64,000 nucleotides of DNA from Bradyrhizobium sp. CCBAU 53338 (GCF_015291665.1 NZ_CP030048.1:2232001-2296000); one strand, 5' to 3'. Positions 53,146 to 62,110 are shown, numbered from the stretch's first letter. Notes: generated by a model not told the origin, from the letters alone. Program-made: numbers and translations.

Positions 53146-54948
53146 CTAGTTGGGCAGCGAGAACACGGTCAGCGTTCCGCCGAGTGCCGTGTAGTTGCTG
53201 AGCGCCGCGTAGCCGCCGACCGCACCGAGACCGGCGGTCGGATCAGTCAGACCTGCTGCCAGGCCGATACCGGCCCAACCGCCGACGCCCGAGAGCACTG
53301 CGACGTACTGCTTGCCGCCGTTCTCATAGGTCGTGACGTTGCCGATGATGCCGGAAGGAGTCTTGAACTTGTAGAGTTCCTTGCCGGTCTTGGCGTCGAC
53401 CGCCTTCAGGTAGCCTTCGAGCGTGCCGTAGAACACCACGCCGCCGGCGGTTGCGAGTGCGCCCGACCAGACCGAGAACTGCTCCTTGTTCGACCAGACG
53501 ATCTTGCCGGTCTTGCCGTCCCAGGCGATGAAGTTACCCATGTTGGTATCGCCCTGCGGCGGATACATCGAGAGCGTCGCACCCACATAGGGCTGGCCCG
53601 CGGTGTAGCTCACCTTGAACGGTTCGTAGTCCATGCAGACGTGGTTGGTCGGGACGTAGAACAGTTGCGTGTCGGGCGAGTAGGCTGCCGGCTGCTCGTC
53701 CTTCGTGCCGAGCGCGGCCGGGCAGATGCCCTTCACGTTGTGGTCTTCACCGGCCTTGTCGGTCGAAGCTGCGTCGAGCACCTTCGGACGACCATAGGTC
53801 GGCGAGTTCTTGTCCATGTCGACGCCGGAGGTCCAGTTCACCTTCGGGTCGTACTTCTCGGCGACCAGAAGCTCACCAGTGGCGCGATCGAGCGTATAGC
53901 CGAGGCCGTTACGATCGAAATGCGTCAGCAGCTTGCGGGCCTGGCCGTTGATCGACTGATCCGAGAGGATCATCTCGTTGACGCCGTCATAGTCCCATTC
54001 GTCATGGGGCGTCATCTGATAGACCCACTTGGCCATGCCGGTATCCGGGTTGCGTGCCCAGATGGTCATCGACCATTTGTTGTCGCCGGGACGCTGCTTC
54101 GGATTCCAGGTCGAGGGGTTGCCCGATCCGTAATAGATCAGGTTCAGCTCGGGATCGTAGGAGATCCAGCCCCAGGTGGCGCCACCGCCGATCTTCCACT
54201 GATCGCCCTGCCAGGTCTTGAGACTGGAGTCCTTGCCGATCGGCTTGCCGAGGGCGGTGGTCTTGTCGTCGACGAGGAGCTGATCGTCGGGACCTTCCGA
54301 GTAGCCGCGCCAGGCCAGCTTGCCGGTCTTGATGTCGTAGGCGCTCATGTGAGCCTGAACGCCGAACTCGCCACCGGAGATGCCGATCAGCACCTTGTCC
54401 TTGACGACCATCGGCGCCGAGGTGCCGGTCTCGCCCTTGCTCGGATCACCGTTCTTCGCGGTCCATGCAACCTGACCGGTCTTGGCGTCGAGCGCGACGA
54501 GAGTCGTGTCGGCCTGATGCAGGAAGATCTTGCCGTCACCGAAAGCGAGGCCGCGGTTGACGGTATCGCAGCACATCACCGGGATGACGTTCGGATCCTG
54601 CTTCGGCTCGTACTTCCAGACGATCTTGTTCTCGTTGGAAAGGTCAATGGCGTAGACCTTGTTCGGGAACGGGGTATGGACGTACATCATGTTGCCGATG
54701 ATCAGCGGGCCACCTTCGTGGCCGCGCAGCACGCCGGTCGAGAAGGTCCAGGCGACCTGGAGCTTGCCGACATTTTGGGCGTTGATCTGGTTCAGCTTGG
54801 AATAGCGGTTGTTGGCGTAGTCACCGGTCGGCATCACCCAGTCTTTCGGGTTCTGCGACATTTTGTTCAGCTCGTCATTGGCCGACGCGGTCCCGACGGC
54901 GAGAGCCGCCGCGGAGCCTAGAAAAGTCGCCAGTAGAACCTTGCGCAT
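53146..54948 (-). CDS. xoxF: XoxF, lanthanide-dependent methanol dehydrogenase
   Basis: 600 residues, the usual XoxF size. I chose ATG 54948 ([11 protein letters not shown]), with GGAGG 8 bases upstream; ATG 54954 is just two codons ahead. Signal peptide ends ASAN. Vicinal Cys126-Cys127 in [10 protein letters not shown], Glu194 in GGEFGVQ, Asn277 in GSGNPS, catalytic Asp319 and lanthanide-specific Asp321 in [10 protein letters not shown]. It oxidises methanol to formaldehyde or formate in the periplasm with PQQ and a light lanthanide. Operon: xoxF, cytochrome c, frmA, gfa. A divergent AraC-type gene may control it. Confidence 0.95.
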   Translation of the reverse strand: MRKVLLATFLGSAAALAVGTASANDELNKMSQNPKDWVMPTGDYANNRYSKLNQINAQNVGKLQVAWTFSTGVLRGHEGGPLIIGNMMYVHTPFPNKVYAIDLSNENKIVWKYEPKQDPNVIPVMCCDTVNRGLAFGDGKIFLHQADTTLVALDAKTGQVAWTAKNGDPSKGETGTSAPMVVKDKVLIGISGGEFGVQAHMSAYDIKTGKLAWRGYSEGPDDQLLVDDKTTALGKPIGKDSSLKTWQGDQWKIGGGATWGWISYDPELNLIYYGSGNPSTWNPKQRPGDNKWSMTIWARNPDTGMAKWVYQMTPHDEWDYDGVNEMILSDQSINGQARKLLTHFDRNGLGYTLDRATGELLVAEKYDPKVNWTSGVDMDKNSPTYGRPKVLDAASTDKAGEDHNVKGICPAALGTKDEQPAAYSPDTQLFYVPTNHVCMDYEPFKVSYTAGQPYVGATLSMYPPQGDTNMGNFIAWDGKTGKIVWSNKEQFSVWSGALATAGGVVFYGTLEGYLKAVDAKTGKELYKFKTPSGIIGNVTTYENGGKQYVAVLSGVGGWAGIGLAAGLTDPTAGLGAVGGYAALSNYTALGGTLTVFSLPN

Positions 54949-55462
54949 AGTCATTCCTCCGTTGGTCTCGTTTATTGTTTCCGAAGCATTGCTCAATCAC
55001 CGGGCTTCTCGTCCGGCGTCTGCTCGTGCAGGGCGGTCACGTTGGGGACCAGAAACGATGCTGTGCTGTTTCCTCCTCCTGATGAGAGCTACGGGTCCAC
55101 GTGCAGGAGCGGCCCGTTCTTGTTGTTCCTGGCGCAATTCCTAACGACTTCGTCATCGGGAAACTTGCCCAAGAGAGAAGCCGTTTTGCTCGATAGCGCA
55201 CGGAGGCGAAGTTTTTGATTTTGCAGTAGCGAATTCAGCGGCTTCGGCGTGGCCTGGTGCGACGCTCGCGTCTCAGGTTCCCCTTGACGGCGGTGCAACT
55301 AAGGCGGAGGATTAACTTCAAAGGGTGGCAATGGAACGATGGCGCTCGTTTCACAAGACCGCTCGAATTCGAGGTAAACGTCACGCAATCAAGGCTGAGG
55401 GCTCCAGCAAGCGCTGGCCGCGATTCGCGTCGAATCTCCGGGTATCACCAGTGGCTGGATTA
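54949..55462. promoter_or_regulatory. Divergent promoter region, xoxF and AraC-type regulator
   Basis: 514 bases between the starts of xoxF (minus) and the regulator (plus). It must hold both promoters. No clear palindrome is visible, which fits AraC-type direct-repeat sites. An extension of the regulator frame back to 55325 has no homology. Confidence 0.6.
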
Positions 55463-56431
55463 ATGTCCGACACAATTCACACGCTCTCGACGACGGGACT
55501 GACGCCGAAGCGACAGATCCAGAGTTGGGTCGACGGGCTGACGAGTCTGTGCGGTCACTTCGATGTCGACCCGCTGGAAGCGTCATCACTCGAAGGGCGC
55601 ATCGACTACACCTCAGTCTCCCGCCTGAAGCTCTGCCAGATCGAGGTGAGCCAGCATCGCATCGCGCATACGCTGGCGCGCGCCAAGGCCAATGAACACC
55701 CGTACATCAAGATTCACTTCCAGACCTACGGCGTCTCCTATTTCGAGCAGGAAGGTCGCCACATCGAATTGAATCCGGGCGACATCATCGCTTATGACGT
55801 CTCATGTCCGCATCTGATCGTCAGTCCCGCCTTCACGCGCCACGACGTGGTGATCGTGCCGAAGGCGCTCTTGCGCGATCGCGGCTTCCCGTCGCAGCGC
55901 ATGCCCGCCTGCAAGCTTTCGGCGAAGACGGGCACCGGGCGGATCGCCCACGACTTCGTCCATGCCACGTTCGACGAGGCAGCAAAACTGTCGGCCAACA
56001 GCGCGGTCGGCGTTGCCGATTCGCTGATCGATCTGTTGCTGCTGCCGCTGCGCGAAGCCGACACGATGTTCGACCGGGTCGGGCCCGAGGCGATGTATGT
56101 GCGTGCCCAATTTTTCATCCGCGAGCATCTGCGCGATCCCGATCTGTGCATCGACCAGATCTCCGCGGAGCTCGGCTGCTCCAAGCGATATCTGCACATG
56201 CTGTTCTCCGAGCGCGGCACCACGGTGAGCGACTACATCTGGCAGGCGCGTCTTCAGAACTGCCGCCAGGAACTCGAGGCTCATGCCGGCAAGACCATCA
56301 CCGACGTCGCGTTCTCCTGGGGCTTCTCCAGCTCATCGCATTTCAGCCGGGTCTTCCGGAAATATTTCGGTGTGGTGCCGTCCTCGATCCACAAGGCGCA
56401 GCAGGGCGCCGTCGCGACGGACGAGAATTGA
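55463..56431 (+). CDS. AraC-family transcriptional regulator, divergent from xoxF
   Basis: 322 residues from the ATG at 55463. N-terminal ligand domain of the AraC_binding_2 type (~50-190; HFQTYGVSYFEQEGRHIELNPGD, part of a cupin-like fold). C-terminal helix-turn-helix pair (~220-315; LCIDQISAELGCSKRYLHMLF and ITDVAFSWGFSSSSHFSRVF). Its position suggests it senses methanol, formaldehyde or lanthanide state and acts on xoxF, but this is inference. It is convergent with the next gene. Confidence 0.88.
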   Translation: MSDTIHTLSTTGLTPKRQIQSWVDGLTSLCGHFDVDPLEASSLEGRIDYTSVSRLKLCQIEVSQHRIAHTLARAKANEHPYIKIHFQTYGVSYFEQEGRHIELNPGDIIAYDVSCPHLIVSPAFTRHDVVIVPKALLRDRGFPSQRMPACKLSAKTGTGRIAHDFVHATFDEAAKLSANSAVGVADSLIDLLLLPLREADTMFDRVGPEAMYVRAQFFIREHLRDPDLCIDQISAELGCSKRYLHMLFSERGTTVSDYIWQARLQNCRQELEAHAGKTITDVAFSWGFSSSSHFSRVFRKYFGVVPSSIHKAQQGAVATDEN

Positions 56432-56441
56432 GCCGACCTGC

Positions 56442-56867
56442 TTACGTCGAGATTGCTGCGTAGGGGATGCTGGTCACGAGCGCCGCGACCAGTGTCGCGT
56501 TGCAGAGCATTCCGCTCCAATGCAGCTGGCGTAGTCGGCGCACGGCGTCGGTGTCGCCGGCATCCCTGGCGCTGAGCTCGTTGTCCATCCGTCGCATGAA
56601 CCGACCGCGTCCCCAGATCGCCAGGGCCGCGATCAAGCCGATGCCCATGGCGAATAGCGGTCGACCTGCGACGAGGAAGGCCATGGTCGCAAAGACGCCG
56701 GTCACGGCAATCATTCTGAACTGGATGTTGAACATCCCGCGCAGCAATTGCGTGACGGGCGGGATGTCGAGCTTCACCAGCAGGAATGCGGGCGAAGCAA
56801 GCAGGAAGTAACCCATCGGCAAAAGCAGGATGACCAGGGCCGCCACGGCGACAGCATCGGGTTTCAT
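56442..56867 (-). CDS. Membrane protein of unknown function, four helices
   Basis: 141 residues with four predicted membrane segments (AVAALVILLLPMGYFLL; FRMIAVTGVFATMAFLVAG; FAMGIGLIAALAIWG; GMLCNATLVAALVTS) and a charged stretch RFMRRMDNELSARDAGD before the last. No recognised family. It lies 182 bases downstream of the xoxJ-like gene on the same strand, so it might be the last gene of that operon. Confidence 0.7.
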   Translation of the reverse strand: MKPDAVAVAALVILLLPMGYFLLASPAFLLVKLDIPPVTQLLRGMFNIQFRMIAVTGVFATMAFLVAGRPLFAMGIGLIAALAIWGRGRFMRRMDNELSARDAGDTDAVRRLRQLHWSGMLCNATLVAALVTSIPYAAIST

Positions 56868-57049
56868 GCGCTCGGCCTTTCTCTCGTCAAATGAGACGCT
56901 AAGCTTAGCACGGGCGCCTCATGGCTTCAGTGGGCGAGCCGGCCATCTTGCCTCGGTCTCGCTGTCATCGCCCGGCTTGGCCGGGCGACCCGGTACGCCG
57001 AGACGGCAGTGAGTGACCAGACGGGGTCGCGGCGCACGCGCGGCCGTCC

Positions 57050-57976
57050 TCACCGCTTAATGATCTTCGTCCAGACATCGCCGAGGATCGCCGGTTCGCG
57101 CGGCGGCAGATAGGTCAGGCCGGCCTGCCTGCCGAGTTCGGCGATCCTCCCCTCGGCGGCAAGATCCGTCAGCGCCTTGTTGACGGCCTCGATCAGGGCG
57201 GGATCGCTGCCCAGTCCGACATAGCCGCGATTGGCGCCGATCGGATAATAATAGCCGGAGGCTGTGACTGCCGTGTCGGGATGCGCGGTGCGGTGGGCGT
57301 CGTAGCGGGCGAGATCGATCAGGGTCGCGTCATAGTCGCCGCGATTGAGTGCGCCGAGGAGATCGTCGCGGGCCGGCACGAGATGGGTGATATTGTCGAT
57401 CAGCCGTCCCTTGTCGAAAGTCATCAGGATGGCGTCGCCGAGAGAGCCGCTTTCGATCGCGAGGCGAAGACCGGCGAGATCGCCGATGTCGGAAACCTTG
57501 CGCTCCCGCGCCTTCGGCCCGAGTACGACCGTCATCGGCGAATACACGTAAGGCCTGGTCGGCGCGAGCGCGCCGAGCGTCACGCGGCGGCGGCGGTCGT
57601 CGCGCGTGGCACCCGCGAAATCCGGCAAGCGCGCCGTCGGCACGCCGGGCTTGACGAGGGAATCGGTCGTCAGCGCGTAGCCGCCGACCAGCGAGCAGCG
57701 GCCGTCGGAGAGCAGTGCATTGGCTTCGAGTTGTGGACTCGAATCTTCATCCAGCTTGCTCTCGAACCACTGGATCTTGAGCGGTCGTCCCATTCGGTCC
57801 GCGATCGCCTGCGCCAGCAGGACGTCGAAGCCTGAATCCGGCTTGCCGCGGTGATGCGCCGAGAGTGGCGGTCGATCCTCGTCGAGACAGACGCTGAGCG
57901 GATCGGCCGCCCAAGCCGACGTCGCCGGAGCCGCAAGCATCGCGGCAAGACCGATCGCTGCAAGCCGTACCCTCAT
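57050..57976 (-). CDS. Quinoprotein-associated periplasmic binding protein (XoxJ/MxaJ-like)
   Basis: 308 residues, start ATG 57976 preceded by GGAGG and overlapping the cytochrome stop (ATGA). Signal peptide to ~AWA (residue 23). The fold is of extracellular solute-binding family 3 type: SGFDVLLAQAIADRMGRPL and GSLGDAILMTFDKGRLIDN. Such proteins sit beside xoxF/mxaF genes and are thought to help load or activate the dehydrogenase rather than feed a transporter. No adjacent permease of its family exists here, which supports that. It is the third gene of a xoxF-xoxG-xoxJ-like set. Confidence 0.85.
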   Translation of the reverse strand: MRVRLAAIGLAAMLAAPATSAWAADPLSVCLDEDRPPLSAHHRGKPDSGFDVLLAQAIADRMGRPLKIQWFESKLDEDSSPQLEANALLSDGRCSLVGGYALTTDSLVKPGVPTARLPDFAGATRDDRRRRVTLGALAPTRPYVYSPMTVVLGPKARERKVSDIGDLAGLRLAIESGSLGDAILMTFDKGRLIDNITHLVPARDDLLGALNRGDYDATLIDLARYDAHRTAHPDTAVTASGYYYPIGANRGYVGLGSDPALIEAVNKALTDLAAEGRIAELGRQAGLTYLPPREPAILGDVWTKIIKR

Positions 57977-58326
57977 GGCTTCCTCCGGCTCGAGATGAAG
58001 GCCCAGAGATTGCCGATGTCGTCGTCGCTCAGGACATCGCCCCAGGGCGGCATCCTGTTGTTCTTGCCGTTCTTCACGGTGGTGACGAAGCGCGTCTTGT
58101 CGTCAGGGAAGGCGCGCAGGTCCGGCGTGATGGTGCCCGAGTTCATCAGGTTGGGGCCATGGCAGTGCGAGCATCTCTCGGCATAGGTCGACTTGCCGTG
58201 GTCGATCTGCGCCTGCACGGGATTGCCGTTTGAATCATCCGCGGCACGGACGGTCGCCGCAAGCGCGACCGTCAGCACCGCGACGGTGGCGAGGATCGCC
58301 ACCGTCTTGTGAGCTGTGTCTTTCAA
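57973..58326 (-). CDS. Cytochrome c, partner of the third quinoprotein
   Basis: 117 residues from a TTG at 58326, only 12 bases after the quinoprotein stop; a GTG eight codons in would also leave a signal peptide. Heme motif CSHCH near residue 53 and Met ligand in NRMPPWGDVLSDDD fit a small class I cytochrome c (XoxG/PedF-like). It should take electrons from the dehydrogenase encoded immediately upstream. Its stop overlaps the xoxJ-like start. Confidence 0.85.
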   Translation of the reverse strand: MKDTAHKTVAILATVAVLTVALAATVRAADDSNGNPVQAQIDHGKSTYAERCSHCHGPNLMNSGTITPDLRAFPDDKTRFVTTVKNGKNNRMPPWGDVLSDDDIGNLWAFISSRRKP

Positions 58327-58338
58327 CGCGTGTTGCCG

Positions 58339-60003
58339 CTACTGCTTCACCGCAAAGACCCACAGCGAGCCGCCGGGCGGCACCTTGGCCAGCCGCTCGT
58401 CGCCGGAGAACAGCGAGTAGACGCCGCCATAGCCAGAGGTGACGGCGATGTACTGCACGCCGTCCTGCTGCCAGGTCACCGGCTGCCCTTCGATGCCCGA
58501 GCCGGTCTGGAACTGCCAGAGCTTCTTGCCGTTCTCGGCGTCGAAGGCCTCGAACTCGCCGGTCAGCGCGCCGGTGAAGACGACGCCGCCCGCGGTCGAC
58601 AGCACGCCCGAGAAGCGCGGGATGTCGCTTGCCGCTTCCCACTTCGCCTTGCCGGTCATCGGATCGATCGCCTTCAAATGGCCGCGCGGTCCGGTGCCCC
58701 ACTCCCAGGGATCGGTCAGGTCCATGCCGAGATACCATTCGCCCTGCTTGAATGTGGCCGGCTCCGACTTGTACTTGCCGCCGAAGGCGAGCGTGTTGGC
58801 GTAGGCGAGGCCGGTCTGAGGGTTGAACGACATCGGCTCCCAGTTCTTGCCGCCGAGGATCGACGGATAGACCGTGACCTTCTTGCCCTCGCGTGCATCC
58901 TTGACGACGTCGGTCTCGATCGGCCGGCCCGTCTTCATGTCGACGCCGGTCGCCCAGTTGACCTTCACGTAAGGATTGGCCGCGATCAGCTTCCCGTTGG
59001 TGCGGTCGAGCACGTAGAAGAAGCCGTTGCGGTTGGCATCCATCAGCACCTTGGTCGGCTTGCCCTCGACATTCATGTCGGCGAGGACCATCTCGGCCAC
59101 CGCGTCGTAGTCGAACGGGTTGTTCGGCGAGAACTGGTAGTGCCACTTGATCTTGCCGGTCTTGGGATCCATCGCCAGCACGGAGCAGGTGTAGAGATTG
59201 TCGCCGGGGCGCACGGCCGCGTTGAACGGACCGGGATTGCCGATGCCCCAGTAGACCGTATTCAGCTCGGCATCATAGGAGCCCGTGATCCAGGTCGAGC
59301 CGCCGCCGAGCTTCCAGGTGTCGCCCTTCCAGGTGTCGCCGCCGGGCTCGTCCGGCGAGGGAATCGAATGGGTGCGCCAGAGATGCTTGCCCGTTGCAGG
59401 ATCCCAGCCGTCGATGAAGCCGCGAGTGCCGAACTCGGCGCCGGAGATGCCGGTGATGACGACGCCGTCGGCGACCAGCGGGGCCACCGTCATCGAATAG
59501 CCTTCCTTGATGTCGGCCGCCTTCTGCCGCCACAGCTCCTTGCCGTCCTTGATGTCGAGCGCGATCACGTTGGCGTCGAGCGTGGTACGGAACAGCTTGC
59601 CGTCGAACAGCGCCGCACCGCGGTTGATGATGCCGCAGCAGACGATGCGTGGCGTCTCGGCTGGATATTCGATCTTGGTTTTCCAGATCTGCTTGCCGGT
59701 CTTGGCGTCGACCGCCATGGTCGCATTGTGAGAGGTTACGTAGATCACGCCCTGGTACACCAGCGGCTGCGATTCCTCGCTTCGATCGTCGTTCAAGGAA
59801 TAATTCCAGACCGGGACGAGATTCTTGACGGTGTCCTTGTTGATCTGGTTCAGCGTCGAGAAGCGCTGGAGATTGTAGCCCATCCCGTAATTGAGAACGT
59901 TCGACGTATCGGTTGCGCCCTTGACCAGCTGATCGGTCGTTTGTGCGCTCGCAACCGAGCATGCGGATATGACGAGGCTCGCGGCCATCGCAAGGCGTTT
60001 CAT
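58339..60003 (-). CDS. PQQ-dependent dehydrogenase, lanthanide-type (third copy)
   Basis: 554 residues from the ATG at 60003 (GGGAGGA ribosome site). Signal peptide ends SVASA. Vicinal Cys122-Cys123 in RIVCCGIINRG, Glu190 in SGAEFGTRG, Asn256 in GIGNPGPF, catalytic Asp298 and extra Asp300 in PFDYDAVAEM. The residue before the catalytic Asp is Phe instead of the usual Trp. It belongs to the methanol/ethanol quinoprotein family but is shorter than XoxF (~600). An operon with cytochrome c and XoxJ-like protein, divergent from lanmodulin. Confidence 0.92.
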   Translation of the reverse strand: MKRLAMAASLVISACSVASAQTTDQLVKGATDTSNVLNYGMGYNLQRFSTLNQINKDTVKNLVPVWNYSLNDDRSEESQPLVYQGVIYVTSHNATMAVDAKTGKQIWKTKIEYPAETPRIVCCGIINRGAALFDGKLFRTTLDANVIALDIKDGKELWRQKAADIKEGYSMTVAPLVADGVVITGISGAEFGTRGFIDGWDPATGKHLWRTHSIPSPDEPGGDTWKGDTWKLGGGSTWITGSYDAELNTVYWGIGNPGPFNAAVRPGDNLYTCSVLAMDPKTGKIKWHYQFSPNNPFDYDAVAEMVLADMNVEGKPTKVLMDANRNGFFYVLDRTNGKLIAANPYVKVNWATGVDMKTGRPIETDVVKDAREGKKVTVYPSILGGKNWEPMSFNPQTGLAYANTLAFGGKYKSEPATFKQGEWYLGMDLTDPWEWGTGPRGHLKAIDPMTGKAKWEAASDIPRFSGVLSTAGGVVFTGALTGEFEAFDAENGKKLWQFQTGSGIEGQPVTWQQDGVQYIAVTSGYGGVYSLFSGDERLAKVPPGGSLWVFAVKQ

Positions 60004-60343
60004 CCGTTCCTCCCAATATGCGCGTCTTTTGACGCTGCGGTTGCAACACTCGACTCGAATGCAAAACCCGTCAATACGAAAGTCGAAATTTCGCTGCCGA
60101 TATGTTGGACGCAAGATGCCGGTCACCTGACGGAAACCTGGCGACCCGCTCCGACTTGTGTGCAGACGCTGAAAAAATTCCGTAGCATGAAGCAGGGTAG
60201 CGATGGGCTGTTGCGCCCGAACGGTCTAGTTTCTCCGTTGTGCGGTGCATAGGCGGCAATCTCGGACTTGAACCGGGACGTCACTGTGCACTTGTGTCGC
60301 TCGATCCCCGATCGCATCGGGGTCCATGGTCAGGGAGGTCACA
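60004..60343. promoter_or_regulatory. Divergent promoter region, quinoprotein operon and lanM
   Basis: 340 bases between the divergent starts. No strong palindrome is found. A shared lanthanide or methanol signal could act here on both genes, but no site can be pointed out from sequence alone. Confidence 0.5.
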
Positions 60344-60736
60344 ATGATATCGCGTCGCACAGTTGCGCTTGCGCTCACCATCGCTGCGCTGTCCGGTCCG
60401 GCCTGGTCGGCATCCGCCGGTGCCGTCAAGACGTTCGACACCGACAATGACGGTACGCTCGATCTGGCCGAGGTGAAGAAGGCCGCCGCCGCGCTGTTCG
60501 CAAGGCTCGATCCCGACCATGACGGCACGCTCGACGCGCGCGAATTACGCGGACGGTTAACGGCGAAAGAACTCGCCGTTGCGGACCCCGATCACGACGG
60601 CACGCTGACGCTCGACGAATACCTCGCCGTGGTGGAGCAGCGCTTCAACGCCGCGAATCCCGACAAGGACGGAACGCTCGACGCCAAGGAGCTGAATTCG
60701 CGAGCGGGGCGCGCATTGCTGCGATTGTTGCGCTGA
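60344..60736 (+). CDS. lanM: Lanmodulin, lanthanide-binding EF-hand protein
   Basis: 130 residues from the ATG at 60344 (GGGAGG ribosome site). Signal peptide ends WSASA near 25. Four 12-residue EF loops: DTDNDGTLDLAE (32-43), DPDHDGTLDARE (56-67), DPDHDGTLTLDE (81-92) and NPDKDGTLDAKE (105-116). Pro at loop position 2 in three loops, Asp at position 9 in three, and only 12-13 residues between loops are hallmarks of lanmodulin and unlike calmodulin. The tail NSRAGRALLRLLR matches the known protein (SPAGSALVNLIR). It binds lanthanides with picomolar affinity in relatives, in the periplasm. EF1 has Thr in place of Pro, and EF3 has Thr at position 9. Confidence 0.92.
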   Translation: MISRRTVALALTIAALSGPAWSASAGAVKTFDTDNDGTLDLAEVKKAAAALFARLDPDHDGTLDARELRGRLTAKELAVADPDHDGTLTLDEYLAVVEQRFNAANPDKDGTLDAKELNSRAGRALLRLLR

Positions 60737-60907
60737 GGTCAGCCGCGCTTGACTGAGAGCGAAGGCGATTTGCCCGAGAGTGAAATTTGCGTGTGCGGCG
60801 CGATACTTCGCTGTGTTCGCGATCCGATTCCAGACTTGCGCTGTGCTTGAGGCAGCCCTAGGTTTTTGCCGGCGCGATGTCGCGCTCAATACCTGGGGAG
60901 ACCCCGA

Positions 60908-60988
60908 ATGGCCTGGAAAGCTCCGAAGATCGTGGAAGTGCCGGTCGGCATGGAAATCAACATGTACGCCTGCGCTGCGCGCAAGTAA
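60908..60988 (+). CDS. pqqA: PqqA, PQQ precursor peptide (orphan)
   Basis: A 26-codon gene too short for usual gene finders. MAWKAPKIVEVPVGMEI followed by NMYACAARK, with the crosslinked pair Glu16 and Tyr20 in the E-x3-Y pattern and the family core EVPVGMEI. GGGGAG lies 7 bases before the ATG. PqqA is the peptide from which PqqE/PqqD and PqqF/G, PqqB and PqqC make pyrroloquinoline quinone, the cofactor of the three quinoproteins nearby. No pqqBCDE follows; an exported protein gene does. A second pqqA beside the pqq operon elsewhere would be normal. Confidence 0.9.
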   Translation: MAWKAPKIVEVPVGMEINMYACAARK

Positions 60989-61049
60989 GACTGACGAACC
61001 TGCCGCGGCTTCGATGGCGGAGGCCGTCGAAGCCGTGGTAGTGTTCTGC

Positions 61050-61919
61050 ATGCGCTTGGGGGCCTCCACATTCTGGACTGCGGTTGCGTGTGCCGTCGCG
61101 CTCGCGCCGACAGGTGTGAGCGCCGAAGAGGGCTTCGACACCGAGCACATTTTCGGCTTCCTGATCGGCAGCGATGTCGGCAATCAAGGCGAGCGCGAAT
61201 TCCAGACCCAGACGACGGGACGTTTCGGCAAGGGCGGCGGCACCTATCGCGCCCTCGAGCACGAGGTCGAGATCGAAATCGTGCCGCTGCCGAATTTTCG
61301 CGTCGAGGTCGGCGGCACCGCTACGCTGCACGACATCACCGGCGTCCCTGATATCGACGACCGCCGCCAGTTCAATTTCCAGGGCCTCTCGCTCGATTTG
61401 CGTTATCGCCTGCTCGATCGGGAGAATGCCCCGTTCGGGATGACCGTCGCTGCCGAGACCCATGGCGATCGCATCGACGAAGTCAGCGGCGCGAAGGGGC
61501 GGATGTACGGTACCGACTTCACGCTTGCCTTCGACCGTGAACTGATCCCGAACTTTGCGATCGGTGCGCTCAATCTGATCTACCAGCCGGAATGGGCGCG
61601 CTTCGAGGTATCAGGGCTGTCCGAAAAGAACTCCACCATCGGTGCGGCTTTCGCCGGCATGGTGCGGGTGCGGCCGAACGTCCTGCTCGGCGGGGAGATG
61701 CGCTACTTCCGCCAATATGAGGGCATCGGTCTCGGCGAGTTCTCGGGACAGGCGCTGTTCGTCGGGCCGACCGCCTATGTCCAGCTCTCCGAGCAGTCGC
61801 GGCTCACTTTGAGCTGGAGCATGCAGGCCTGGGGACGTCCGGCCGGATCGGGGGCCAATCTCGACCTCGTCAATTTCGAGCGCCACCAGGCGCGGCTGGT
61901 GTTCGGGATTAACTTCTAG
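61050..61919 (+). CDS. Exported protein, probable outer-membrane beta-barrel, unknown function
   Basis: 289 residues from the ATG at 61050; ATG 61014 is an alternative. Signal peptide MRLGASTFWTAVACAVALA, cleavage near VSAEE. The mature chain alternates polar and hydrophobic residues in many short strands (EHEVEIEIVPLPNFRVEVGG; RLTLSWSMQAWG) and ends in Phe (ARLVFGINF), as outer-membrane barrels do. I know no family name. It is 61 bases after pqqA and near lanM on the same strand, suggesting a role in lanthanide or PQQ-linked physiology, perhaps as a channel. Confidence 0.72.
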   Translation: MRLGASTFWTAVACAVALAPTGVSAEEGFDTEHIFGFLIGSDVGNQGEREFQTQTTGRFGKGGGTYRALEHEVEIEIVPLPNFRVEVGGTATLHDITGVPDIDDRRQFNFQGLSLDLRYRLLDRENAPFGMTVAAETHGDRIDEVSGAKGRMYGTDFTLAFDRELIPNFAIGALNLIYQPEWARFEVSGLSEKNSTIGAAFAGMVRVRPNVLLGGEMRYFRQYEGIGLGEFSGQALFVGPTAYVQLSEQSRLTLSWSMQAWGRPAGSGANLDLVNFERHQARLVFGINF

Positions 61920-61930
61920 CTGCTGTCTTC

Positions 61931-62110
61931 GTCTCTCCCCGCGTGCGGGGAGAGGCCGGGATTTGCGCAGCAAATTCCGGGAGAGGGGGACTTCCCGCGA
62001 GCCCAGCTCTCACCGCCCCCGTGGCGGCTCCCCCTCATCTTGACCCTCTCGGCGCGAGCGACGCTCGTCGCGGCCTCGCAAGCGGGGAGAGGGGGGAACA
62101 GCAAGAGGCG
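61931..62110. repeat. Palindromic intergenic repeats
   Basis: CTCTCCCCGC GT GCGGGGAGAG (61933-61954) is a perfect 10-bp stem. It is followed by a near-perfect hairpin, CCGGGATTTGC / GCAAATTCCGGG, and then GGGGAGAGGGGGG near the end. The same kind of element flanks the IS at 45776. It may act as the terminator of the barrel-protein gene. Confidence 0.65.

Noticed and set aside
58309..60252. 647-codon plus-strand frame opposite the third quinoprotein
   Set aside because: Shadow of the minus-strand quinoprotein, whose PQQ motifs, signal peptide and ribosome site are clear.
60780..61049. N-terminal extension of the barrel-like protein back to 60780
   Set aside because: It would run through pqqA in another frame and hide the signal peptide. 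The start at 61050 gives a clean export signal.
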